A stretch of 64,000 bases of DNA from Paraburkholderia saeva (GCF_907164555.1 NZ_CAJQZC010000008.1:186001-250000), one strand, 5' to 3'; counted from the first letter of the stretch, positions 51,071 to 60,306 are shown. Notes: generated by a model from the letters alone, not told the origin. Translations and numbers: made by a program.

Positions 51071-51598
51071 CTAGCCAGCAGCCTGTCCCGTTGACTTCCA
51101 TGGCACCGGGCCGAAGAACATCGCGAGGAGCTTGTCGCGTCCAATCAACCGCGCGAGCTCGGCCATCACGCAGTAGTTGACGATCAGTGTCACCAGCAGG
51201 ATCTGGACAGCCCAGAAATGCGGCCAGTTGAGGTCAAGGAGCAGCTTGTGGTTGGCTGCAGTCAGCCCGGAGCCCGCTTTCCAGTAGTCGTACAGGTGCT
51301 CCAGAAAGCGTACGAGCAGCGCCACGAGTGTGTAAATCGCTGTCTTCCAGCCCGCATTCCATATCAGCGGTTTGTCGGGAAACCGGTTGATGAAAGGCAG
51401 CATGTTGGCGAGCAGTACGGATTTGCCGAGAATCAGGGCGGCGACGCTCACGGAGAAGAACGTCGGAAGCGGAATGACGCTGCCGCGTGTAAGCAGGGAG
51501 ATGACGTTAGCGACGATCTGGAGGATGACGAAGAAGAAGAGCGTCGGCGGCAGAATCTCCGCAACGCCATGCCTGATGGTGCTGGTGAGCTTGCTCAT
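51071..51598 (-). CDS. Multi-span membrane protein, unknown function
   Basis: A 175-aa inner-membrane protein with four hydrophobic segments (about residues 16-38, 46-66, 82-104 and 129-150; for example LPPTLFFFVILQIVANVISLL and WAVQILLVTLIVNYCVMAELA). No named family recognised. ATG at 51598 has AGGAGAGGAAC directly upstream and fits better than the longer frame start at 51679. It converges on glgP, with 66 bp between the stops. Confidence 0.7.
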   Translation of the reverse strand: MSKLTSTIRHGVAEILPPTLFFFVILQIVANVISLLTRGSVIPLPTFFSVSVAALILGKSVLLANMLPFINRFPDKPLIWNAGWKTAIYTLVALLVRFLEHLYDYWKAGSGLTAANHKLLLDLNWPHFWAVQILLVTLIVNYCVMAELARLIGRDKLLAMFFGPVPWKSTGQAAG

Positions 51599-51758
51599 GT
51601 TCCTCTCCTGACGGGCTGGCTTCGTCAGAATCCGCTGGAGCCGCCGTATGCCAGTTGCCTGACACGGGAGCCGGAACAACTCCTGCGGACGTGTGGTTCA
51701 TCTGCCGTTGGGAACAGGCACGGGACAGCATCGCTGCCCGAGTCGCGCGTGGCTGCCT

Positions 51759-52955
51759 TCAGTCCTCAGACGCCGCCGCGGGCACCCGTACCCAGCCTTC
51801 CATCAGGACGCGCGCGCTACGGCTCATGATGGCCTTCGTCACCGTCCATGCGCCGTTGCTCTCGCTCGCCTGCGCGCCGACGCGCAGCGTCCCCGACGGA
51901 TGACCGAAGCGCACGGCATTGCGCTCGCCGCCGCCAGCGGCAAGATTCACGAGCGTGCCCGGGATTGCCGCCGCAGTGCCGATTGCAACCGCGGCCGTAC
52001 CCATCATGGCGTGATGCAGCTTGCCCATCGACATCGCACGCACGAGCAGATCGACGTCGCTCGCGTTGACGTGCTTGCCGCTCGAAGCGACATAGCCGGC
52101 CGGTTTCGCCACAAAGGCGACTTTGGGCGTGTGCTGCCGGGTTGTGATCTCGTCGAGCGACTTGATGAGGCCCATGCGTAGTGCGCCATGTGCACGGATC
52201 GTTTCGAGCTTCGCAAGCGCTGCCGGGTCGCTGTTGATGGCGTCCTGCAGTTCGGTACCTGTGTAGCCGATTGCTTCAGCATTCACGAAGATGGTCGGAA
52301 TGCCTGCGTTGATCATCGTCGCCTTGAGCGTGCCGACACCCGGCACTTCCAGGTCGTCCACGAGGTTGCCGGTCGGGAACATCGCACCGCCCGCGCCTTC
52401 CTCTTCTGCTGCCGGGTCCATGAACTCGAGCTGCACTTCGGCAGCCGGGAAGGTCACGCCGTCGAGTTCGAAATCACCGGTCTCCTGCACCGCTCCCTTC
52501 GTCATGGGTACGTGGGCGATGATGGTCTTGCCGATGTTGGCTTGCCAGATCCGCACGACGGCCACACCGTTGTCCGGCACGCGCTCCGGATCGACGAGGC
52601 CGCTGCTGATCGCGAACGGCCCGACCGCAGCGGAGAGGTTGCCGCAGTTGCCGCTCCAGTCGACAAAGGCCGCGTCAATGGCGACCTGCCCGAACAGGTA
52701 GTCGACGTCGTGACCGGGCTTGCTGCTTTTGCTGACGATAACCGTCTTGCTCGTGCTGGAGGTCGCGGCGCCCATGCCGTCGATCTGTTTGCCATAAGGG
52801 TCGGGGCTGCCGATCACGCGCATGAGCAATGCGTCGCGCGCAGCGCCGGGAACCTGTGCCGCCCCGGGCAGATCCTGCAGACGGAAGAACACACCTTTGC
52901 TGGTGCCGCCACGCAGATAGGTCGCGGGTATTCTGATTTGAGGCGCGTGTGCCAT
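51759..52955 (-). CDS. prpF: 2-methylaconitate cis-trans isomerase PrpF
   Basis: A 398-aa isomerase of the diaminopimelate-epimerase-like fold, needed with AcnD in the 2-methylcitrate cycle. It has the PrpF start IRIPATYLRGGTSKGVFFRLQDLP, SPDPYGKQIDGMGAATSSTSKT, DWSGNCGNLSAAVGPFAI (the conserved Cys region) and the C-terminal HPSGTLRVGA. It is the last gene of the prp set, 77 bp after acnD. Confidence 0.95.
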   Translation of the reverse strand: MAHAPQIRIPATYLRGGTSKGVFFRLQDLPGAAQVPGAARDALLMRVIGSPDPYGKQIDGMGAATSSTSKTVIVSKSSKPGHDVDYLFGQVAIDAAFVDWSGNCGNLSAAVGPFAISSGLVDPERVPDNGVAVVRIWQANIGKTIIAHVPMTKGAVQETGDFELDGVTFPAAEVQLEFMDPAAEEEGAGGAMFPTGNLVDDLEVPGVGTLKATMINAGIPTIFVNAEAIGYTGTELQDAINSDPAALAKLETIRAHGALRMGLIKSLDEITTRQHTPKVAFVAKPAGYVASSGKHVNASDVDLLVRAMSMGKLHHAMMGTAAVAIGTAAAIPGTLVNLAAGGGERNAVRFGHPSGTLRVGAQASESNGAWTVTKAIMSRSARVLMEGWVRVPAAASED

Positions 52956-53032
52956 GGAATGTCATCCTGATAGAACCGGGCGGTACGTCGCCGTACCGCC
53001 CGTGATGCGTTAGCGTACTCGTCGCCGGGTCT

Positions 53033-55630
53033 TCAGGCTGCGGCCTTCGACGATTCGAGGAAGTCCTGTGCAAAGCGCTGCAACACGCCGCCCGCTTCGT
53101 AGATCGATACTTCTTCGGCGGTGTCGAGACGGCACGTAACCGGCACTTCGATGCGTTCCCCGTTCCGGCGGTGAATCACAACCGTCAGATCGGCGCGCGG
53201 CGTGCGCTCGCCGATGACGTCGAAGGTCTCCGTGCCGTCGATACCCAGCGTCGTACGGTTTGTGCCCGGCTTGAATTCCAGCGGCAGCACGCCCATGCCG
53301 ATCAGATTCGTGCGGTGAATGCGCTCGAAGCCTTCCGCAACGATCGATTCCACTCCTGCGAGGCGCACACCCTTGGCCGCCCAGTCGCGCGACGAACCCT
53401 GGCCGTAGTCCGCACCGGCAATGATGATGAGCGGCTGCTTGCGGTCCATGTACGTCTCGATCGCTTCCCACATGCGCACAACCTTGCCTTCCGGCTCGAT
53501 ACGCGCGAGCGACCCCTTCTTCACCTGACCTTCGACGAGCGCCATTTCATTGATGAGCGTCGGATTCGCGAACGTTGCCCGCTGTGCGGTAAGGTGGTCG
53601 CCACGATGGGTCGCGTACGAATTGAAGTCTTCTTCCGGCAGGCCCATTTTCGCGAGGTATTCGCCGGCTGCGCTGTTAGCCAGAATCGCGTTCGACGGCG
53701 ACAGGTGATCGGTCGTGATGTTGTCGCCGAGGACGGCGAGCGGGCGCATGCCAGTGAGCGTGCGTTCGCCCGCCAGTGCGCCTTCCCAATACGGCGGGCG
53801 ACGGATATACGTGCTCTCTTCGCGCCAGTCGTACAACGGGCTGATCTGTTCGCCGCTCTGTGCAGTGATGGCAAACATCGGCTCGTAGACCCGGCGGAAC
53901 TGTTCGGGCTTCACGCTCTGCGCGACGATGGCGTCGATTTCCGCATCGTCAGGCCAGATGTCCTTCAGGTACACCGGCTTGCCGCTGGAATCGGTGCCGA
54001 GTACGTCGCGTTCGATGTCGAAACGGATCGTGCCGGCAATCGCATAGGCAACCACGAGCGGCGGCGAAGCGAGGAACGCCTGCTTTGCGTACGGATGGAT
54101 GCGGCCATCGAAATTGCGGTTGCCCGAAAGGACGGCGGTCGCGTACAGGTCGCGGTCGATAATTTCCTGCTGGATCTTCGGATCCAGCGCGCCCGACATG
54201 CCGTTACAGGTCGTGCAGGCAAACGCGACGATGCCAAAACCCAGTTTTTCGAGTTCGGGCAACAGCTTCGCATCTTCGAGATACAGTTCCACCGCCTTCG
54301 AGCCCGGCGCAAGCGACGACTTGACCCACGGCTTGCGCGTCAGCCCGCGCGCGTTCGCATTGCGTGCGAGCAGGGCGGCGGCGATCACGTTGCGCGGGTT
54401 GCTGGTGTTGGTGCAACTGGTGATCGCGGCGATGATGACGGCACCGTCCGGCATCTGGCCCGGCACTTCTTCCCATTTACCCGCGATGCCGCGTTCGACG
54501 AGGTCCGACGTCGGCAGGCGCTTGTGCGGATTGGAGGGGCCGGCCATGTTGCGGACCACGCTCGACAGATCGAAGCGCAGCACGCGCTCGTATTCGGCGT
54601 CCTTCAGCGAATCCGCCCACAATCCGGCTGTTTTTGCGTAGGTTTCCACCAGTGCGACCTGAGCGTCTTCGCGGCCCGTCAGACGCAGGTAGTCGATGGT
54701 CTGTTCGTCGATAAAGAACATCGCGGCTGTCGCACCGTATTCCGGCGCCATGTTGGAGATCGTCGCGCGATCGCCGAGCGTCAGGGTCGACGCGCCTTCG
54801 CCGCGGAACTCCAGATACGCACCCACGACCTTTTCCTTGCGCAGGAACTCGGTCAGGGCGAGCACGACGTCGGTGGCCGTGATACCAGGCTGCGCCTTGC
54901 CGGACAGCTCCACGCCGACGATATCGGGCAGACGCATCCACGATGCGCGTCCAAGCATCACGTTCTCGGCCTCGAGGCCGCCCACGCCAATGGCGATCAC
55001 ACCGAGCGCGTCGACGTGCGGCGTGTGGCTGTCGGTGCCTACCAGTGTGTCGGGGTAGGCGATGCCATCCACGGCATGAATAACCGGTGACATCCGCTCC
55101 AGATTGATCTGATGCATGATGCCGTTGCCTGGCGGAATCACGTCGACGTTCTTGAACGCCTTCTTGGTCCAGTTGATGAAGTCGAAACGGTCTTCGTTGC
55201 GACGGTCTTCAATGGCGCGGTTCTTCGTGAAGGCATCGGGATCGAAGCCGCCGCATTCGACGGCGAGCGAGTGATCGACGATCAACTGGACGGGCACGAC
55301 CGGGTTCACCTTGGCCGGGTCGCCGCCCTGATCCGCGATGGCGTCGCGCAGGCCCGCGAGGTCGACGAGTGCCGTTTGACCCAGAATGTCATGACACACG
55401 ACACGTGCCGGAAACCAGGGGAAATCCAGTTCGCGCTTGCGTTCGATGATCTGTTCGAGCGAAGCATTCAGTTTGGCGGGGTCGCAACGGCGCACGAGGT
55501 TTTCAGCCAGCACACGCGACGTGTACGGCAGCGTCGCGTAGGCGCCCGGCCTGATTGCCTCCACGGCGGCACGCGTGTCGAAGAAATCAAGCTGGGTGCC
55601 GGGTAGAGGTTTTCGGTTCGCAGTGTTCAT
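53033..55630 (-). CDS. acnD: Fe/S-dependent 2-methylisocitrate dehydratase AcnD
   Basis: An 865-aa aconitase-family enzyme that dehydrates 2-methylcitrate to 2-methylaconitate. 4Fe-4S cysteines are visible in ITSCTNTSNP and FACTTCNGMSG; other blocks are VDHSLAVECGG, HQINLERMSPV, VGTDSHTPHVDALG and GADYGQGSSRDWAAKG. The adjacent prpF gene distinguishes it from housekeeping AcnA. The ATG at 55630 gives the family-typical N-terminus (MNTANRKPLPGT), but its ribosome site (CCCCAATATC) is weak. A 399-bp gap with two hairpins separates it from prpC. Confidence 0.95.
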   Translation of the reverse strand: MNTANRKPLPGTQLDFFDTRAAVEAIRPGAYATLPYTSRVLAENLVRRCDPAKLNASLEQIIERKRELDFPWFPARVVCHDILGQTALVDLAGLRDAIADQGGDPAKVNPVVPVQLIVDHSLAVECGGFDPDAFTKNRAIEDRRNEDRFDFINWTKKAFKNVDVIPPGNGIMHQINLERMSPVIHAVDGIAYPDTLVGTDSHTPHVDALGVIAIGVGGLEAENVMLGRASWMRLPDIVGVELSGKAQPGITATDVVLALTEFLRKEKVVGAYLEFRGEGASTLTLGDRATISNMAPEYGATAAMFFIDEQTIDYLRLTGREDAQVALVETYAKTAGLWADSLKDAEYERVLRFDLSSVVRNMAGPSNPHKRLPTSDLVERGIAGKWEEVPGQMPDGAVIIAAITSCTNTSNPRNVIAAALLARNANARGLTRKPWVKSSLAPGSKAVELYLEDAKLLPELEKLGFGIVAFACTTCNGMSGALDPKIQQEIIDRDLYATAVLSGNRNFDGRIHPYAKQAFLASPPLVVAYAIAGTIRFDIERDVLGTDSSGKPVYLKDIWPDDAEIDAIVAQSVKPEQFRRVYEPMFAITAQSGEQISPLYDWREESTYIRRPPYWEGALAGERTLTGMRPLAVLGDNITTDHLSPSNAILANSAAGEYLAKMGLPEEDFNSYATHRGDHLTAQRATFANPTLINEMALVEGQVKKGSLARIEPEGKVVRMWEAIETYMDRKQPLIIIAGADYGQGSSRDWAAKGVRLAGVESIVAEGFERIHRTNLIGMGVLPLEFKPGTNRTTLGIDGTETFDVIGERTPRADLTVVIHRRNGERIEVPVTCRLDTAEEVSIYEAGGVLQRFAQDFLESSKAAA

Positions 55631-55889
55631 GATATTGGGGACAAAAACGATAGTGGACAGCGGCGGTTCGCTGCCAGATTCGATGGCGCGTTCCGCTTTG
55701 CCTTGGTCAAGCTTCACGTCAGGTGCAGACCTTCGCTTTTCCGGCGTTCCAGGCGTGTCGGCCCGGCGCATGCCGGTGAAAGTTCTTCGAGTCTACCCCC
55801 AGGAATGCTATACGAAACGACAGTTACAGATGCCGATCGCGACTCCGCAGTTCAGAAGCCGCGTTTCGACCCGCGTCCAGGATCGGAAA

Positions 55890-55930
55890 CCAGGGCCATC
55901 GCCGCTCCGCAAGGAGCGCAATGGCCCTGG
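55890..55930. repeat. Inverted repeat (10-bp arms) with inner stem between prpC and acnD
   Basis: CCAGGGCCAT at 55890-55899 pairs perfectly with ATGGCCCTGG at 55921-55930. Inside lies a second stem CGCTCC/GGAGCG with a GCAA loop. No run of T follows on either strand, so it is not a standard terminator. It may be an RNA structure, processing site or protein-binding site. Confidence 0.7.
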
Positions 55931-55937
55931 GTGATAT

Positions 55938-55975
55938 AAAAAACGGCCTTGGCACGGGGTACCGGAGCCAAGGCC
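55938..55975 (-). terminator. Rho-independent terminator after prpC
   Basis: Read on the minus strand, GGCCTTGGC, a 13-nt loop and GCCAAGGCC (9 perfect pairs) are followed by GTTTTTTAT. It begins 54 bp after the prpC stop. This should end much of the prpBC transcript before acnD. Confidence 0.8.
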
Positions 55976-56029
55976 AAGACTACATCGCGGCGCTCTCTTC
56001 GCTCACGACGGAGGAGAAACCTCGCTCAC

Positions 56030-57199
56030 TCAGCTACGTTTCGCGAGCGGCACAAACGGAAGATTGTCCGGGCCCGTGTAGTTCGCGCTGGGTCGGATGA
56101 TCTTGTTGTCGACGCGCTGCTCGATGATGTGCGCGGCCCAGCCTGCGGTTCGCGAGATCACGAACAGCGGCGTGAACATCGCCGTCGGCACACCCATCAT
56201 GTGATACGACACGGCGCTGAACCAGTCGAGATTCGGGAACATTTTCTTCGCGTCGGCCATCACGGCTTCGAGCCGCTCGGCGATGCTGAAGAGCTTCATG
56301 TTTTCCGCTTCTTTCGACAGGTTCTTCGCGACTTCCTTGATGACCTTGTTGCGCGGGTCCGAGATCGTGTACACCGGATGGCCGAAACCGATCACGACTT
56401 CCTTGTTGTCGACACGGCGACGAATGTCCGCTTCGGCTTCATCGGGAGACTGGTAGCGCGACTGGATTTCGAACGCAACTTCGTTCGCGCCGCCGTGCTT
56501 CGGGCCGCGCAGCGCGCCGATCGCGCCGGTGATGGCCGAATAAAAATCGGAACCCGTGCCTGCTATCACGCGCCCCGTAAAAGTGGAAGCATTGAATTCG
56601 TGCTCGGCGTACAGGTTCAGCGAGACGTGCATCGCATCAACCCACGACTTCGACGGCGTGACGCCATGCAGCAGATGCAGGAAGTGACCGCCGATCGAAT
56701 CGTCGTCGGTTTCCACTTCGATGCGCTTGCCATTGTGCGAGTAGTGATACCAGTAGAGCAGCATCGAACCCAGTGACGCCATCAGCTTGTCGGCGATATC
56801 GCGCGCGCCCGGCAGGTTGTGGTCGTCCTTCTCGGGTAGCACGGTGCCGAGCACGGAGACGCCGGTGCGCATCACGTCCATCGGGTGCGCCGAAGCCGGA
56901 ATCCATTCGAGCGCCGCTTTCACGTTCGCGGGCAGACCGCGCAACGCCTTGAGCTTCGTCTTGTAGGCAGCCAGTTCAGCCTGCGTCGGCAGCTTTTCGT
57001 GCACGAGCAGGTGGGCGATTTCTTCGAACTCGCAGGCGCCTGCCAGATCGAGAATGTCGTAGCCACGGTAGTGCAGGTCATTGCCGGTCTTGCCGACCGT
57101 GCACAGTGCCGTGTTACCGGCCGTCACGCCCGAAAGCGCGACGGATTTCTTCGGCTTGAAAGCACCGGTTACCGGTGTGCTGTTGTCTGCTTCACTCAT
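56030..57199 (-). CDS. prpC: 2-methylcitrate synthase PrpC
   Basis: A 389-aa citrate-synthase-family enzyme that condenses propionyl-CoA with oxaloacetate. Family signs: KKSVALSGVTAGNTALCTVGKTGNDLHYRGYDI, HVSLNLYAEHEFNASTFTGRVIAGTGSD with the active-site His, GALRGPKHGGANE, GFGHPVYTISDPRN. ATG at 57199 is preceded by GGAGAAG; translation upstream is not homologous. It follows prpB after 23 bp. Confidence 0.96.
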   Translation of the reverse strand: MSEADNSTPVTGAFKPKKSVALSGVTAGNTALCTVGKTGNDLHYRGYDILDLAGACEFEEIAHLLVHEKLPTQAELAAYKTKLKALRGLPANVKAALEWIPASAHPMDVMRTGVSVLGTVLPEKDDHNLPGARDIADKLMASLGSMLLYWYHYSHNGKRIEVETDDDSIGGHFLHLLHGVTPSKSWVDAMHVSLNLYAEHEFNASTFTGRVIAGTGSDFYSAITGAIGALRGPKHGGANEVAFEIQSRYQSPDEAEADIRRRVDNKEVVIGFGHPVYTISDPRNKVIKEVAKNLSKEAENMKLFSIAERLEAVMADAKKMFPNLDWFSAVSYHMMGVPTAMFTPLFVISRTAGWAAHIIEQRVDNKIIRPSANYTGPDNLPFVPLAKRS

Positions 57200-57222
57200 G
57201 TTGTCTTCTCCAGCTTCAAGGA

Positions 57223-58116
57223 TTATTTCTTCGCGGCGAACAGCGCGTCGAGCTTGTCTTCGTACGCGTGATAGCCAAGGTATTGATAGAGGTCCGCGCG
57301 TGTCTGCATCGTCGGCACGGCCGCTTTCTGCGTGCCGTCGCGCATCGTCGTTTCGTAAAAGTTCAGGGCCGCTGCGTTCATCGCGCGATAGGCGCCGCAG
57401 CAATAGAGTGCGATGTCGACGTTCGCGTCGCGCAGCTCGCTCGTGGTGAAAAACGGCGTCGAGCCGAATTCAGTCAGGTTCGCGAGGATGGGCACCTTCA
57501 CGGCTGCCTTGAAGCGACGGTAGTCGTCGAGCGTCTTCATCGCTTCGGGGAAAATCATGTCCGCACCCGCTTCGACGTACGCAACGGCGCGCTCGATGGC
57601 GGAGTCGATGCCTTCGGCGGCGGCGGCGTCGGTACGCGCCATGATGACGAACTGGTCATCGGTACGCGCGTCGACTGCTGCCTTGACGCGGTCGACCATT
57701 TCCTCGATGGATACGACTTCCTTGCCCGGGCGATGTCCGCAGCGCTTCTGGCCCACCTGGTCTTCCAGGTGGACAGCAGCCACGCCTGCCTTGATGAACG
57801 AACGGACCGTGCGACCGATATTGAAGGCGCCGCCCCAGCCGGTGTCGATATCGACGAGCAGCGGCAGGTCGGTTGCATCCGTAATGCGGCGTGCGTCGGT
57901 CAGCACGTCGTCCATCGTGCTGATGCCGAGGTCGGGGACGCCCAGCGAGTTGGCGGCGACACCGCCACCCGAAAGATAGACGGCCTTGAAGCCGACGGCC
58001 TGCGCCATCTTCGCGGCGTAGGCCGTGATTGCGCCAACGACCTGCAACGGTTGACCTTCTGCGACAGCCGTGCGGAAAGCCGCGCCGGCACTGTGGGGTC
58101 GTCTGACTGTGTTCAT
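57223..58116 (-). CDS. prpB: 2-methylisocitrate lyase PrpB
   Basis: A 297-aa lyase of the ICL/PEPM superfamily that cleaves 2-methylisocitrate to pyruvate and succinate. Seen are YLSGGGVAANSLGVPDLGIST, LLVDIDTGWGGAFNIGRTV, the KRCGH active-site loop in EDQVGQKRCGHRPGKE and IMARTDAAAAEG. It is the first gene of the set; CGGAGC precedes the ATG at 58116 and a sigma-54-type promoter lies at 58148-58162. Confidence 0.96.
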   Translation of the reverse strand: MNTVRRPHSAGAAFRTAVAEGQPLQVVGAITAYAAKMAQAVGFKAVYLSGGGVAANSLGVPDLGISTMDDVLTDARRITDATDLPLLVDIDTGWGGAFNIGRTVRSFIKAGVAAVHLEDQVGQKRCGHRPGKEVVSIEEMVDRVKAAVDARTDDQFVIMARTDAAAAEGIDSAIERAVAYVEAGADMIFPEAMKTLDDYRRFKAAVKVPILANLTEFGSTPFFTTSELRDANVDIALYCCGAYRAMNAAALNFYETTMRDGTQKAAVPTMQTRADLYQYLGYHAYEDKLDALFAAKK

Positions 58117-58147
58117 GCTTGCTCCGATTGAAATCGGACTCTTAGAA

Positions 58148-58162
58148 GCAAGGTTCGGGCCA
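58148..58162 (-). promoter_or_regulatory. Sigma-54 (-24/-12) promoter of prpB
   Basis: The minus strand reads TGGCCCGAACCTTGC. The GG and GC dinucleotides are separated by exactly 10 bp, as required for RpoN promoters, and both boxes (TGGC, TTGC) match the consensus. The -12 element lies about 32 bp before the prpB start codon. prp genes in many proteobacteria are RpoN-dependent through the activator PrpR. Confidence 0.75.
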
Positions 58163-58227
58163 GCGCGATAAATTATTTTAAGTCTTTGATTTTTAACAGA
58201 GTTGTGTTTTTGGGTGCGTCGCGTCCC

Positions 58228-58265
58228 ATTTCAAATATGAAATGTGCAATTTCGCATTGGAAATT
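58228..58265. promoter_or_regulatory. Two inverted repeats upstream of prpB, likely activator sites
   Basis: ATTTCA-AATA-TGAAAT (58228-58243) and AATTTC-GCATTG-GAAATT (58248-58265) share the ATTTC/GAAAT arms, with centres 21 bp (two turns) apart. They sit 65-115 bp upstream of the sigma-54 promoter, the usual place for an enhancer-binding protein. PrpR is the expected ligand; its gene is not next to the operon here. Confidence 0.6.
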
Positions 58266-58361
58266 GGCGCCAGATGAAATGATCGACACGTGACGGACTG
58301 ATCTGTACGGGCCTCGCCGAGCCAGACTGTGCACGTCGGCGTGTTTGCGTCAGGCAATCGC

Positions 58362-58865
58362 TCAAGGTCGCGGGGTTTTGGCCGTGCGGATAATACTGAT
58401 CTCGCCGTTCCGTTCAAGAATCGCGCTGTGGACGCGGTCTAAAGCATCCGTGCCGAGCTGCTGTCGAACTGTCTCAAGCACGTCGGTGCGCGTAATGAGC
58501 GCGGCCAGCATTTCGCGTTCGTCGAATTTTCCATCGCGGTAGACCTCTCGCTCAACGCCTCCGACGAGCGATTCGAGCGCTCGCGAGCGCACACATGCCC
58601 ACGCGAGCGCGCGATGTATCACGACGATGACCAGCGACGCCACAAAGGTCGGGAGAGCGGGCGACGCGCCAACAATGGCGCGGCTCAGCGTCGCGCCGAG
58701 GAGGATCGCAACGACGTAATCGAACGGAGAGCGTTGTCCGAACGAGCGGCGCCCGGATATGCGGATAAGGACGAGCGCGGCAACGAACGTCGCGGCCGCG
58801 CGCATCGCCATCTGGAACGAAGTGAGGTCCTTGCCCTCGCCGAACAGTGCGATGAGCGCTTGCAT
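58362..58865 (-). CDS. DUF421/YetF-type membrane protein
   Basis: A 167-aa protein with three N-terminal membrane spans (residues about 18-38, 50-68 and 72-90) and the typical DUF421 cytoplasmic domain: ISGRRSFGQRSPFDYVVAILLGATLSRAIVG, EREVYRDGKFDEREMLAALI. The conserved RRSFGQ..PFD..V loop is clear. Function of the family is unknown. It lies upstream of the prp control region in the same direction. Confidence 0.88.
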   Translation of the reverse strand: MQALIALFGEGKDLTSFQMAMRAAATFVAALVLIRISGRRSFGQRSPFDYVVAILLGATLSRAIVGASPALPTFVASLVIVVIHRALAWACVRSRALESLVGGVEREVYRDGKFDEREMLAALITRTDVLETVRQQLGTDALDRVHSAILERNGEISIIRTAKTPRP

Positions 58866-58915
58866 GTTTGCCTCCTCATGGCCGGTGAATGCGGACCTGC
58901 TGAAAAGGGGCGGCT

Positions 58916-59521
58916 TTACCTTTCTCTGGAACGTGCTTTACCGACGTAACCAGGCAACCCCGCAGCCGCTGCCCCTTTTGCCAGCTTGAGCGCCTGTCGC
59001 TTTACCAAAGCAAATTCCTTGTCGGTTCCTGGATACGGCAGATAGGTGCGAAAGAAATCCGCCCACCTGAACTCTTCGAGGGGCACGGTGGTTTTTTCGT
59101 AGCCGCCTGCGTCGCGTACGGAGGCCGCGAGGCTTCGATATTCATCGTCGGCGAGATCCCATATGTGGCTGGGCATGTCGGCGAAATTTCTGCGCTGACC
59201 TTTCGTGTCGTAAGGCCACGTCCAGCGACGGTTCTCCATCGTCAACCAGAACGCCGGGTACGACAGCGATGACAGATCGGCAACCAGCACGACAGGCACG
59301 GTCTTTATCCCTGCATGCCACAAGGCCGTTGCGACGTGATGATGATCAATGGCAAATGGCGAGCCGTGGGGGCCCAGCACGACCGGAACAGGCTTTTCCG
59401 CAATCGCCATCTTGAGTTCATGACCCGTCAGCGACTGATAGAAGCGGGTCTTCTGACGTATTTCACGCAGACCGTGCGTCAGCTGGGTGGGACGCAGGCT
59501 TTTGATGGTTATGGTTTTCAA
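58916..59521 (-). CDS. ParB-like nuclease-fold protein (ParBc_2 type)
   Basis: A 201-aa soluble protein. The block LRPTQLTHGLREIRQKTRFY, followed by VVLGPHGSPFAIDHHHVATALW with its DHHH motif, is typical of the ParBc_2 group of ParB-like proteins, which are chromosomal and of unknown function. A partner ParA is absent, so a role in plasmid segregation is not suggested. Confidence 0.8.
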   Translation of the reverse strand: MKTITIKSLRPTQLTHGLREIRQKTRFYQSLTGHELKMAIAEKPVPVVLGPHGSPFAIDHHHVATALWHAGIKTVPVVLVADLSSLSYPAFWLTMENRRWTWPYDTKGQRRNFADMPSHIWDLADDEYRSLAASVRDAGGYEKTTVPLEEFRWADFFRTYLPYPGTDKEFALVKRQALKLAKGAAAAGLPGYVGKARSRER

Positions 59522-59710
59522 CGCTCCTCCCTTGTCGAGCGACGCGCCGCCTCCGCAGGATGAGCGCGGCGTTATCCGATGGTGATCACACCCAGCAGCA
59601 AGTGTGCCCGCGGCTTTCGTGGCCCGGGCTCACCCGGCCAACGCGACGGGGCGCCAGGGCGGGTATGCAAGTTGCTGCCACCCATGCACTATCGATTCGG
59701 GGAAGCGGAC

Positions 59711-60229
59711 ATGGAAACGCAGACAGCGGCGCCCTCGCCAACGGATGAACTCGCCACCGTTCCAGACACATCGAGTCCGGCATACGCCACCCGACACCCA
59801 TTGACGCGGGCGTTCGACCGGTTCGCGAGCCTCGTCACGCGGTGGGCGGGTTCGCCAGCCGCCTTCTGCATGGCTGTGTTCACGATTGCCGCGTGGGTCA
59901 TCACGGGCCCGATTTTTCACTACTCGGATGGCTGGCAGCTGGTTATCAATACCGGTACGACGATCGTAACGTTCCTGATGGTCTTTCTGATTCAACAGAG
60001 TCAGAACAAGGACAGCGTCGCGCTGCATCTCAAACTGAACGAGTTGTTGTCTTCGCACCGCGCCGCGAGCAACCAGCTCATCGGCATTGAGGACGCGTCC
60101 GAAGAGGAACTGCGGCGACTGGCTGCAGCGTATCTCAGGCTTTCAACGAAAACGGCGGAGACCGACTGTGCCCCTATGCAGGAAGAACTCAAACAGCGCG
60201 ACGGGCAGCCAGCACACGCGCAAGAGTGA
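59711..60229 (+). CDS. Low-affinity iron permease family membrane protein
   Basis: A 172-aa protein with two membrane spans (about residues 47-66 and 79-97) and the family pattern FDRFASLVTRWAGSPAAFCMAVFTIAAWVITGP, WQLVINTGTTIVTFLMVFLIQQSQNKDSVALHLKLNEL. The NTGTTI..F.MVFLIQ..QN.D motif is diagnostic. Bacterial members are named after yeast Fet4 but iron transport by them is not well shown. ATG at 59711 follows GGGAAGCGGAC, better than the longer frames. Confidence 0.88.
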   Translation: METQTAAPSPTDELATVPDTSSPAYATRHPLTRAFDRFASLVTRWAGSPAAFCMAVFTIAAWVITGPIFHYSDGWQLVINTGTTIVTFLMVFLIQQSQNKDSVALHLKLNELLSSHRAASNQLIGIEDASEEELRRLAAAYLRLSTKTAETDCAPMQEELKQRDGQPAHAQE

Positions 60230-60306
60230 GGGACTTCCGCCGCGCCTTTCAGGAGGCCCACGTTCCAGACGGTTTGCCGCCACGACAGCAACGCGAATGA
60301 CTGGCC

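Larger units (their letters stand above)
55631..56029. other. Intergenic region between prpC and acnD with two hairpins
   Basis: 399 bp with no gene. It contains a terminator-like hairpin (55938-55975) directly after prpC and a second strong hairpin (55890-55930) without T-tract. A promoter for acnD would have to lie in the remaining 250 bp nearest acnD. None could be named with confidence. Confidence 0.6.

Noticed and set aside
53171..55090. A 639-codon plus-strand frame opposite acnD
   Set aside because: Antisense shadow of acnD, Arg/His/Gln-rich without any family pattern.
55890..55930. Strong hairpin between prpC and acnD as a terminator
   Set aside because: No T-tract follows on either strand, so it is listed as an inverted repeat only. 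The adjacent hairpin at 55938-55975 is the terminator.
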